Shown here in pieces: positions 1 to 6,005 of a stretch of DNA of 32,457 nt; positions within the stretch are counted from its first letter, which is position 1; the number at the start of each line of letters is the position of its first letter. The DNA lies in contig CAIMWE010000141.1 in NCBI GenBank assembly GCA_903845115.1, positions 1 to 32,457 of the forward strand, read 5' to 3'. The translations under genes and the position numbers were made by a program. The notes below the pieces were generated by a model that saw nothing but the letters and a program-made list of their open reading frames with translations, had not been told where the DNA came from and did not search any database. The DNA is from an uncultured Acidobacteriota bacterium (GTDB lineage: Bacteria > Acidobacteriota > Thermoanaerobaculia > UBA5066).

Positions 1-279
1 CATCTGGCACATCACCTCCCGCGGGAACGAGTTCCACTCGATCTTCGTGGACGACGAGGACCGGAAACGGTTTCTCGCGCTGCTGGGGAAGGAAGGATCC
101 TGATCCGGTACGTGGCGCTGAACCCGGTGCGGGCCCGGACGTGGGGCGGCTCTGCCGGGAGTTCGTGGCCGCCGAGGCGGTGTCGCTTCAGCGAGAGGAT
201 CGCGATTTCGCCCGGAAAGCCGAGGCGGTCCGCAAGCGCCTCCGCTCGAGCCCTTCGAAAATCACAGAGTAGAGACCTG
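1..279 (+). pseudogene. Decayed, internally deleted copy of a Y1 (REP-associated) transposase gene
   Basis: This stretch is a shortened copy of the intact transposase gene at 1941-2909. Positions 1-92 match 1976-2067, about 101-135 match 2287-2321, the next segment matches about 2444-2490, and the last part matches about 2812-2916. At least three internal blocks are therefore missing. Read in the parental frame it gives IWHITSRGNE, then stops at TGA 100-102, before the HUH motif; that block is deleted. Two of the deletion junctions fall in short direct repeats still visible in the intact gene (GCGGGCC; CGAGGCGGCGAG), which suggests slippage or microhomology-mediated loss. The right end (TCACAGAGTAGAGACCTG) matches the right end of the intact element. 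The left end lies outside the window. It cannot encode a functional transposase, but it could be a non-autonomous derivative. Confidence 0.85.
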
Positions 280-526
280 GCGCCCTTCGATTTGAAGCGA
301 ATCGGGGCGTCGGGGCACCGCGGGGGGGCCAGGACCCGTGCCGTCCGGGTTCGCGTAGAAACCGTGCAACTAAGCGTAGAAAATACCGCGAGGGAACGGG
401 CTCCTTTGTAGGACTCGGTCAGATAGGATGAGGTGCCCAAAAGGCTTCCAACCCCGAGGGGGCATTCATCTCATGAACGCCGCACCAGGTGACGTGTTCC
501 CGAGACCGATTGCACGGAGAAATATC

Positions 527-655
527 GTGGAAAGAAGAAGAGACGTCCTCGCCCCGGCCCGGGTCGGCATATTGCGACTCGGGGGGGGGCCTCCTTCTGG
601 GCCTGGCCCTCTCGCTGGGGGTGCCGGCGACGGCCTCGCTCACTGGGATGGACGT
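527..655 (+). pseudogene. 5' stub of a possible exported-protein gene, frameshifted at a G9 run
   Basis: A GTG at 527 follows GGAG (516-519) with 7 nt spacing and opens a frame beginning MERRRDVLAPARVGILRL. A run of nine G (581-589) then puts the next, strongly hydrophobic segment (LLLGLALSLGVPATAS) in another frame. With eight G the two pieces would join into a convincing signal peptide: arginine-rich n-region, leucine-rich core, and an A-x-A/S-like cleavage region. The reading is lost at about 655, where the IS21-type end repeats begin, so the body of the gene is gone. This is interpretation from signal-peptide shape only; no family is recognisable. The interval 280-526 between it and the transposase remnant shows no gene I can support. 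Confidence 0.3.
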
Positions 656-665
656 CGGCTGCGGG

Positions 666-860
666 TTCCGGCGATCGTGAACACCCATTCCGGTGATCGT
701 GATCGGAGCGAAGCGACGCTCTTCGGCAGGTTCTCTGGTTCTCCTCCCTGGCCTGGTGGGGGGAGAGGCTCGTCGTCGTAGTTGTTCTTCTTTTTTGCTC
801 CTTTTTTCTTCTTGTGGATTCCGGTGGAATTGTGCATTACTCCGGATCGGGACCCCGAGA
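666..860. repeat. IS21-type end repeats (TTCCGG...GATCGTGA units)
   Basis: Two copies of a roughly 16-bp unit, TTCCGGCGATCGTGAA (666-681) and TTCCGGTGATCGTGAT (688-703), lie 22 bp apart. Looser copies start at 819 (TTCCGGTGGA) and 840 (CTCCGGATCG), 21 bp apart. Multiple short repeats of this kind are typical of the ends of IS21-family elements, and they lie on the downstream side of the istB remnant, as expected. Between the two pairs is an unusually pyrimidine-rich, low-GC tract (about 781-815) with no identified role. No complete terminal inverted repeat or target duplication was found. Confidence 0.4.
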
Positions 861-936
861 AGGGCCGAGTTCGGATGGCCCGGACCCGCTGATCAGACGA
901 GTCCGGGCGGGTTGAAGCGGTTCGGGGTGTCTGCGA

Positions 937-1623
937 TCAGCGCTCCGTTTCCTCCGCGACCCCTGGGACATCGGCGGTGGAATTCTCGTGGGAGGCGCCT
1001 CGGGACTCAGGGCGCCGCCGGGATGGGCCCTTCAGTTCGACACGGTGGGCGGTGTGGAGGAGGCGGTCGCAGATCGAGTCGGCGACCGTCGGGTCCCCGA
1101 GGTACTCGTACCACGTCCGGGGCGGCAGCTGGCTGGTGACGATCGTGGAGGAGTTCCCGTGACGATCTTCGAGGACGTCCAGAAGGCCCTGCCGGTCGGC
1201 ATCGCGCATGCTGGCGAGGCCGAAATCATCCAGGACGAGGACGTCGACCCGGAGAAGCCGCGAGAGCAGCTTGGGGTAGGTCCCGTCGGCCCGGGCGAGA
1301 GCCATTTCCTCGTACAGGCGCGAGGCACGCCGGTACAGGACGCGGTAGCCCTTACGGCAAGCCTGCTGGGCCAGCGCACGCGCGAGATAGGTCTTGCCGG
1401 TGCCGGTCGCCCCGGAGATCAGGATGTTGAGGTTGTCCGTGACGAAGACGCAGCTGGCGAGCCGCAGCAGCACCGCCCGTTCCAGACCGCGGGCCGGAGC
1501 GGTCTCGACGTCTTCGACGGCGGCGTTGGAGAGGCGCAGCTTGGCCTCGCTGAGACGGCGCTTGAGCCGCTTGTTCTGGCGGAGCATCCACTCGGCGTCC
1601 ACTAGCCTGGATTTCCACGGCAT
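937..1623 (-). CDS. istB: IstB-like ATP-binding protein, N-terminally short (IS21 transposition helper)
   Basis: 228 aa. IstB is a AAA+ ATPase that works with the IstA transposase in IS21-family transposition. Walker A is visible as GATGTGKT, and Walker B as VLVLDDFG. The family segments around VTSQLPPRTWYEYLGDP and LHTAHRVELKG follow in the usual order. The family normally has about 50 more residues before the segment seen here at the start (VDAEWMLRQNKRLKRRL), so the N-terminal part that precedes the ATPase is missing. A GGGGAA just upstream of the ATG at 1623 could allow translation of the short form. The C-terminal tail after VELKG is about 30 residues and looks non-conserved. No istA is present next to it, so this is probably a non-functional leftover, though the ATPase core is intact. 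Confidence 0.85.
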   Translation of the reverse strand: MPWKSRLVDAEWMLRQNKRLKRRLSEAKLRLSNAAVEDVETAPARGLERAVLLRLASCVFVTDNLNILISGATGTGKTYLARALAQQACRKGYRVLYRRASRLYEEMALARADGTYPKLLSRLLRVDVLVLDDFGLASMRDADRQGLLDVLEDRHGNSSTIVTSQLPPRTWYEYLGDPTVADSICDRLLHTAHRVELKGPSRRRPESRGASHENSTADVPGVAEETER

Positions 1624-1904
1624 AGGGTTCCCCTAAGCTGGCGCAGGTCGGAGATGCCGACGTCCCCGCCTTCGCCACAGGGTGTTCGAGGCGGCCGGCT
1701 TGCGACGAACTCCACGTCCATTCGGCAGGCACCCGTGGAGCACTCTTCGCGAGACATCGGGCGATCGCCCTCTTCCGCACGCGACCGCAGCGCTGATGGC
1801 TTAGGGAGAATGGTGCTTTTATGGGCATAGGTGTGGGGTGGCATTCTGTTGGAAACGGCAGACACGCTCATCGTCGTAGGTGCCCGGACTCTTTCAAGGG
1901 GAGA

Positions 1905-1928
1905 GGGGGTCAGGTCTCAACACTGTGA
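1905..1928 (+). repeat. Left inverted end of Y1 element
   Basis: 24 nt starting GGGGGTCAGGTCTC and ending CTGTGA. It pairs with 2899-2922 at 22 of 24 positions; the two mismatches are A/T changes at the 15th and 18th bases. Y1/HUH transposases usually recognise end hairpins or REP-like sequences, so these ends are the likely recognition sites. Confidence 0.75.
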
Positions 1929-1940
1929 TATTGTTACCGG

Positions 1941-2909
1941 GTGAGCCGACCCCTCAGGCCTGAAGTTCCGGGCGCCATCTGGCACATCACCTCCCGCGGG
2001 AACGAGCGCCACTCGATCTTCGTGGACGACGAGGACCGGGAACGGTTTCTCGAGCTGCTGGGGAAGGTAGCGGAGGACTTCAACTGGCGCTGCACCGCGT
2101 TCGTCTTGATGGGCAACCACTACCACCTCATGGCGGAGACGCCGGAGCCGACGCTCTCCCGCGGAATGCGTCAGTTGAACGGAGTCTATACGCTGGGGTT
2201 CAACAGGAGGCACGGCAGGGTGGGGCATCTCTTCCAAGGGCGCTTCAAGGCGATCCTGGTGGAACGGGAGTCGCATCTACTCGAGCTGATCCGGTACGTG
2301 GCGCTTAACCCGGTGCGGGCCGGACTCGTGGCGGCGCCGCAGGACTGGAAGTGGACCAGCTACCGGGCGACGGCGGGATTCGAGCCGGGGCCGTCGTGGC
2401 TGGAGTCGAAGTGGATCCTGTCCCAGTTCGGACCCGCGGGCCGGGACGCGGGGCGGCGCTACCGGGAGTTCGTGGACGCCGAGGCGGCGAGCCGGTACCG
2501 CCCGTGGGACAACCTTGCGGGGCAGATCTGCATCGGGAGCAAGCGATTCCGAGCGGAGGTCGAGGCGAAGGTCAGGCCGCTCGAGCCGCGCGGCGTTCCG
2601 CGGAGCCAGCTGCGGCCGGCACGGCCCACCCCGAAGGAGATCGCGGACGCCCTCGAGGAGGTACTCGGGCCGTTCGAGGCGACCAAGGGCGGGAGGTCGA
2701 AGGCGCGGCGCATCTACGCGAGCCTGCTCCATTCCGAGGGACTCCTGACCTACGTCGCGATGGCCGAGCACCTCGGCGTGGGCGCCTGGGCGGCGTCGCT
2801 CCTCGCGCGAGGCGGCGAGACGCTTCAGCGAGAGGATCGTGTTTTCGCCCGGAAAGCCGAGGCGGTCCGGAAGCGCCTCCGCTCGAGCCCTTCGAAAATC
2901 ACAGAGTAG
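1941..2909 (+). CDS. REP-associated tyrosine transposase (Y1/HUH family)
   Basis: 322 aa, starting at GTG 1941. Y1 transposases cut and rejoin single-stranded DNA through a tyrosine that attaches to the 5' end. The HUH metal-binding motif is HYH at residues 60-62 (in MGNHYHLM). The likely nucleophile is Y119 in LIRYVALNPVRAG, and the N-terminal TSRGNERHSIF is the usual family signature. The first ~170 residues are the catalytic domain. The long C-terminal part (about residues 200-322) includes a possible helix-turn-helix (YVAMAEHLGVGAWAASLL) and a basic tail. No strong Shine-Dalgarno precedes the GTG. The gene has no visible frameshift and fills the element between its inverted ends, so it may be active. 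The next gene starts 68 nt downstream and is unrelated in function. Confidence 0.92.
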   Translation: MSRPLRPEVPGAIWHITSRGNERHSIFVDDEDRERFLELLGKVAEDFNWRCTAFVLMGNHYHLMAETPEPTLSRGMRQLNGVYTLGFNRRHGRVGHLFQGRFKAILVERESHLLELIRYVALNPVRAGLVAAPQDWKWTSYRATAGFEPGPSWLESKWILSQFGPAGRDAGRRYREFVDAEAASRYRPWDNLAGQICIGSKRFRAEVEAKVRPLEPRGVPRSQLRPARPTPKEIADALEEVLGPFEATKGGRSKARRIYASLLHSEGLLTYVAMAEHLGVGAWAASLLARGGETLQREDRVFARKAEAVRKRLRSSPSKITE

Positions 2910-2922
2910 AGACCTGACCCCC
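2899..2922 (-). repeat. Right inverted end of Y1 element
   Basis: It begins TCACAGAGTAGAGACCTG and ends in a C run, the inverted partner of 1905-1928. It contains the transposase stop codon TAG (2907-2909). The first 18 nt recur at the end of the decayed copy (about 262-279), which supports it as a mobilised boundary. Confidence 0.75.
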
Positions 2923-2942
2923 CGGCTTCTCGTTCGATTGGG

Positions 2943-2948
2943 TAGAAT
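2943..2948 (+). promoter_or_regulatory. Possible -10 element for the small gene at 2978
   Basis: TAGAAT matches the sigma-70 -10 consensus at five of six positions and lies 29 nt before the ATG at 2978. No good -35 hexamer is visible at 16-18 bp. It stands out in a GC-rich setting, just outside the right end of the Y1 element. Weak call. Confidence 0.25.
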
Positions 2949-2977
2949 GACCCGACACGGCGCCCGAGGAGGTCGTA

Positions 2978-3289
2978 ATGAAGTCTGCACTGCTGAATGG
3001 GCTGAAGCTGAAGTCGGTGAAGAGCATCGTCGTCCTGCAGAAGGACCCGTCCGGCTTCACGACACCCTTCGTCGCGTACCGCGAGCGGCGAAAGGGGTCT
3101 CGCCGGCTGAAACCCCTCGAGAAGGTGGTCCGGCGGCTCAACATCGCTCAGGGAACGGCCGCCGGCGTCTACCTCGAAGCCCACGAGCGGTCGAACAGCA
3201 GGAAGCGGAACGGCTGGTTCAAGGATCTCCGCAAGAACCTGGCCCGGGCGGGCCGCAGAGGTGCGAAGAAGCTGTTCCGCGGCCGGTAG
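2978..3289 (+). CDS. Small basic protein, DUF6312-like (copy A)
   Basis: 103 aa, very rich in Arg and Lys, with no signal peptide or membrane segment. The ATG at 2978 has a strong Shine-Dalgarno, GAGGAGG (2966-2972), 5 nt upstream. It opens with a short hydrophobic stretch (SVKSIVVLQ). A basic, highly conserved second half follows (AQGTAAGVYLEAHERSNS, then NGWFKDLRKNLARAG). It is 77/103 identical to the protein encoded at 12963-13274; in the last 47 residues only four differ. The pattern resembles what I remember as DUF6312, but I could not check this. The function is unknown; the charge would suit nucleic-acid or ribosome binding, but nothing in the sequence proves it. The DUF6200-like neighbour seen next to copy B is absent here, its place being taken by the Y1 element. 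Confidence 0.85.
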   Translation: MKSALLNGLKLKSVKSIVVLQKDPSGFTTPFVAYRERRKGSRRLKPLEKVVRRLNIAQGTAAGVYLEAHERSNSRKRNGWFKDLRKNLARAGRRGAKKLFRGR

Positions 3290-3443
3290 AGCGACTTCGC
3301 CGGGCACGACGGACTCGCCCGCGGCCGGGTATGGATGCCGGATCGCCGGCCTTCCTCTACACGATCGGATCGATCTCTCCAAATAGGAAACTCGACGGGA
3401 GGCCGGCTCTTCCCGGCCGCGGGAGATAGGCCAGCCAAGTTTG

Positions 3444-3453
3444 GCGGAGGAGG
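3444..3453 (+). promoter_or_regulatory. Ribosome binding site that fixes the TolC-like start
   Basis: GGCGGAGGAGG-type sequence with its GGAGG core ending at 3453, 4 nt before GTG 3458. It selects the GTG over an upstream in-frame ATG at 3335 that has no such site. Choosing 3458 also puts the signal peptide at the N-terminus. The leader 3290-3443 must hold the operon promoter, but I could not identify convincing -35/-10 boxes. A weak inverted repeat (CGGGC 3301-3305 / GCCCG 3317-3321) lies just after copy A. Confidence 0.7.
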
Positions 3454-3457
3454 TGTC

Positions 3458-4906
3458 GTGGACGCCGATCGACGCGGACGCGCTCGCCGTAGCGCCTGGA
3501 TGGCCGGGGCCTGGCTCTGCGCGTCTCTCGCCGGTGCCTCGGGGACACGGGCGGCAGAGGAGCCCCCGGAGTCGACCCTCGATCTCACGCTCGCCGGCGC
3601 GCTCAAACGCGCCGCGTTAGTCAGCCAGGACCGTCGGATCGCGGCCTCCCAGGTCACGGCTGCCGAGGCCCAGCTGGTCGCCTCCCGGTCCGCGGCGCTG
3701 CCCCAGGTGAACGCAGACTTTTCGTACACGCGGACGATCAGGACGCCGTTCGAGGTTCCGGATGGCGGCATTCCCGGCATGGTCCTCCCGTGGGGGATGA
3801 AGAACACCTGGGTCGGAGGGTTCGACATCGCCCAGCCTCTCTATGCCGGGGGCCGGATCCGCGCCGGGGTCGAGGCCTCGAGGCAGTCCGTCGCGGTCAG
3901 CAGGGCGCAGGCCGTGGAGGTGGACGAGGACGTGAAGTCGTCCGTCGTCGGGGCCTATCTCGGCGCCGTACTGGCGCAGCGGCTGGCCGAGATCACCCGC
4001 CTCTCCGCGGAGCAGGTCGACCTGCAGCTCCGCGAGTCACGGCTGAGGCGTGAGGCCGGGAATGCGTCGGATCTGGACGTGTCGCGGGCCGAGGTGGAGC
4101 GGGAGAACTTCGAGCCGGAGAGGGTCGCGGCCCTAAACGACGCCGACCTCTCCCTCCACCGGTTGATGCAGATCCTGAACCTCCCCGCCGGAACGAAGAT
4201 CCGGCTCACCGACGGCCTCTCGGCCTCGAGCGTCCAACCGCTCGCCCCCGCAGTCCTCGAAGGGATGGCCGTGGGCGCGCTGGAGCGCCGCGCCAGCCTG
4301 GTGGCGGCGAACCGCTCGATCGCGGTGCAGCAGGCGCAGGAGAAGACGGCCCGCGCGGCCCTGCTCCCGACGGTGAAGCTCTCGGCCCGGCTCGGAGCGC
4401 AGGCGTTCCCGGTCCCGGTGATGCCGGTGGGGAGCGACTGGCTCGACGACTGGAACGTCGGGTTCTCGATCCGGGTGCCCGTTCTCGACTGGGGCCAGCG
4501 GTCGTCCCAGATCGCCGTCGCCCGGGAGCAGGTGACCCAGTCGACCCTCCAGCGCGACCGGCTCGTCTACACGATCTCGCTGGACGTGGAGCAGGGCCGC
4601 GCCGAGGTCTCCCGCGCCCTGGCCCTCCTCTCGGCCCGGACCCGGACCGCGGCGCAGGCCGAGAAGAACCACGAGCTCACGAAGCTCTCGTACAGCGTCG
4701 GTTCCGCGTCGTACCTGCAGCTCACGGACGCGCGCTCCTCCCTGCAGAAGGCCCGCGCGAACGAGGTGCAGGCCGTGCACGACTACTACATCGCGCTCGT
4801 CAGGCTGCAGCGGGCCGCCGGTATCCCGATCGACCTCTCCGGCATCGGGGCGTCCCCCGCCGTCGAGGCGCGGCCGACGGCTGCGAGCCCGACGAGAACC
4901 CAATGA
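3458..4906 (+). CDS. TolC-like outer membrane efflux protein
   Basis: 482 aa from GTG 3458. It should form the trimeric outer-membrane channel of the tripartite pump encoded by this operon. The N-terminus is a signal peptide: arginine-rich RRGRARRSAW, hydrophobic core AWLCASLAGASG, cleavage near TRA-AEE. Two outer-membrane-factor repeats follow. Each has long helical stretches and a short strand region: FDIAQPLYAGGRIRAG in the first, FSIRVPVLDWGQRSSQIAVA in the second. The last helical part is LQLTDARSSLQKARANEVQAVHDYYIALVRLQRAAG-like, shown here only in part. Length and internal duplication are normal for the family. Its stop (TGA 4904-4906) overlaps the Shine-Dalgarno of the next gene, so co-transcription is almost certain. 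Which drug or metabolite it carries cannot be read from the sequence. Confidence 0.92.
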   Translation: MDADRRGRARRSAWMAGAWLCASLAGASGTRAAEEPPESTLDLTLAGALKRAALVSQDRRIAASQVTAAEAQLVASRSAALPQVNADFSYTRTIRTPFEVPDGGIPGMVLPWGMKNTWVGGFDIAQPLYAGGRIRAGVEASRQSVAVSRAQAVEVDEDVKSSVVGAYLGAVLAQRLAEITRLSAEQVDLQLRESRLRREAGNASDLDVSRAEVERENFEPERVAALNDADLSLHRLMQILNLPAGTKIRLTDGLSASSVQPLAPAVLEGMAVGALERRASLVAANRSIAVQQAQEKTARAALLPTVKLSARLGAQAFPVPVMPVGSDWLDDWNVGFSIRVPVLDWGQRSSQIAVAREQVTQSTLQRDRLVYTISLDVEQGRAEVSRALALLSARTRTAAQAEKNHELTKLSYSVGSASYLQLTDARSSLQKARANEVQAVHDYYIALVRLQRAAGIPIDLSGIGASPAVEARPTAASPTRTQ

Positions 4907-4916
4907 GGAGGCCCGG

Positions 4917-6005
4917 ATGACCATCAGGACGAATCTGGGGAGCTCGCCGGGCCGGGTCTTCTTCCTGCTGGCCGTGGCCGCGTCGAGTTGCGGCCGCGCC
5001 CCGGCTCCCACGGCCGGACCGGCCCTTCCGCTCGTCCTCGACGAGCGCGACGTGGTCACGGTCACCTCGGGAAACGTCGTCTCGGGCGTCTCCGTCAGCG
5101 GGTACCTGCGTCCGGCCGTCCAGGTCCAGGTGAAGAGCAGCATCTCGGGCCGGGTGGAGGCCGCACGCGTGAGCCGGGGCGTCACGGTGCAGCGGGGGGA
5201 GGTCGTGGTGCAGCTCGACCCCGCCACGCTCGAAGCCCAGCGCGCAGGGGCCGCCGCCAGCGTCGCGGCGGCACGGCGGGACCACGCGGCTGCCGAGATG
5301 CTCGTGAAGGCCGGGTCCTCCGCCCAGGCCGACCTCGTGAATGCCAAGGCCTCGCTCGAGGCGGCCCAGGCGAGGCTCGCCGGAGCGCTCGAGTCCCTCG
5401 CGGGCACCCGGATCGCCTCGCCCATCACAGGCCTCGTCACGGAAAAGCTCGTCGAGGAGGGGGGCACCGTCTCGGCCGGAGAGAGGCTCTTCACCGTCTC
5501 GGACGTCTCGGTCCTGGAGCTGCCGGGAATGGTGGACGCCTCGGAGCTGGAGAAGATCCAGGTCGGGCAGGCGGTCTCCCTCTCGGCCGACGCTTCCCTC
5601 GGCAAGCTCTTCGAGGGGAAGGTTTCGCGGATCGAACGGGTCGCCTCCACGGGGACGCAGCAGGCGACCGTCTTCATCCGCGCTCGCGGCGACGACGGGA
5701 GCCTCCTGGCGGGGCTCCACGTCAAGGGGACGATCCGGACGGAGAACGGGGTTCCCAGGCCGATCGTGCCGCTGACGGCGGTGCAAGAGGAGGGGGGCGG
5801 CGCCGCCGTCTACGTGGTGGACGGCGGGCGGCTGAGGCGAGCTCCCGTGGTCCTGGGGCAGCGAAACCAGGGGAGCGGCAACGTCGAGGTGACGTCGGGT
5901 CTCGCGGCCGGAGCGCGCGTCCTCGTCTCCCTCACGAGCCAGGCGAAGGACGGAGCGCGCGTCGAGGTGGGCCCGGTGGCGACTCCGGCGCCCGGGAAGC
6001 CGTGA
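4917..6005 (+). CDS. RND efflux periplasmic adaptor (membrane fusion protein, HlyD/AcrA type)
   Basis: 362 aa. The ATG at 4917 has GAGGAG (4905-4910) 6 nt upstream. It should bridge the RND permeases and the TolC-like channel in the periplasm. The N-terminus looks like a lipoprotein signal, with Cys25 after LLAVAASS; the lipobox is imperfect (Ala at -3). Domains in order: first half of the lipoyl-like fold (QVQVKSSISGRVEAARVSRG, QRGEVVVQLDP); a short coiled-coil hairpin (about residues 100-160, rich in Ala and Glu); the second lipoyl half (IASPITGLVTEKLVEEGGTV); then the beta-barrel and membrane-proximal domains (PIVPLTAVQEEGGGAAVYVV). The hairpin is short. The stop codon overlaps the GTG of the next gene (GTGA 6002-6005), which points to translational coupling. 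No repressor gene lies nearby. Confidence 0.92.
   Translation: MTIRTNLGSSPGRVFFLLAVAASSCGRAPAPTAGPALPLVLDERDVVTVTSGNVVSGVSVSGYLRPAVQVQVKSSISGRVEAARVSRGVTVQRGEVVVQLDPATLEAQRAGAAASVAAARRDHAAAEMLVKAGSSAQADLVNAKASLEAAQARLAGALESLAGTRIASPITGLVTEKLVEEGGTVSAGERLFTVSDVSVLELPGMVDASELEKIQVGQAVSLSADASLGKLFEGKVSRIERVASTGTQQATVFIRARGDDGSLLAGLHVKGTIRTENGVPRPIVPLTAVQEEGGGAAVYVVDGGRLRRAPVVLGQRNQGSGNVEVTSGLAAGARVLVSLTSQAKDGARVEVGPVATPAPGKP

Larger units (their letters stand above)
660..1623 (-). mobile_element. IS21-family remnant (istB plus one end, istA missing)
   Basis: An istB-like ATPase gene on the minus strand is followed, on its downstream side, by short TTCCGG-type repeats resembling an IS21 terminus. 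The transposase gene istA, which should precede istB (to the right here), is absent, and istB itself lacks its usual first part. The right boundary must therefore be a deletion or rearrangement near 1624. From 1624 to 1904 I see no gene and no clear end sequence. The element should be immobile on its own. Confidence 0.55.
1905..2922 (+). mobile_element. Intact Y1-transposase element with inverted ends
   Basis: About 1.0 kb, made of a single transposase gene bounded by 24-nt inverted ends (1905-1928 and 2899-2922; 22 of 24 positions pair). The outermost bases are GGGGGTCAGGTCTC on the left and its complement on the right. The ends nearly abut the coding region: the gene starts 12 nt inside the left end and its stop codon lies within the right end. 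A decayed relative sits at 1-279, so this element type has been active at this locus more than once. I see no target-site duplication. Confidence 0.7.

Noticed and set aside
666-703. Short CRISPR-like direct repeat
   Set aside because: Only two good copies 22 bp apart with no spacer-sized unique segments; better explained as IS21-type end repeats.
428-781. Hypothetical gene on the plus strand
   Set aside because: The frame runs through a G9 run and into IS-type repeats, and its product is low-complexity; only the short signal-peptide-like stub is retained as a weak pseudogene call.
3335-3457. Longer N-terminus for the TolC-like protein from ATG 3335
   Set aside because: It has no ribosome binding site and would bury the signal peptide; GTG 3458 has a strong site and puts the signal peptide first.
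4988-6001. Upstream extension of RND permease 1 overlapping the adaptor gene
   Set aside because: The extension is Arg/Gly-rich shadow sequence. The GTGA overlap at 6002 and the start of family similarity soon after mark the true N-terminus.
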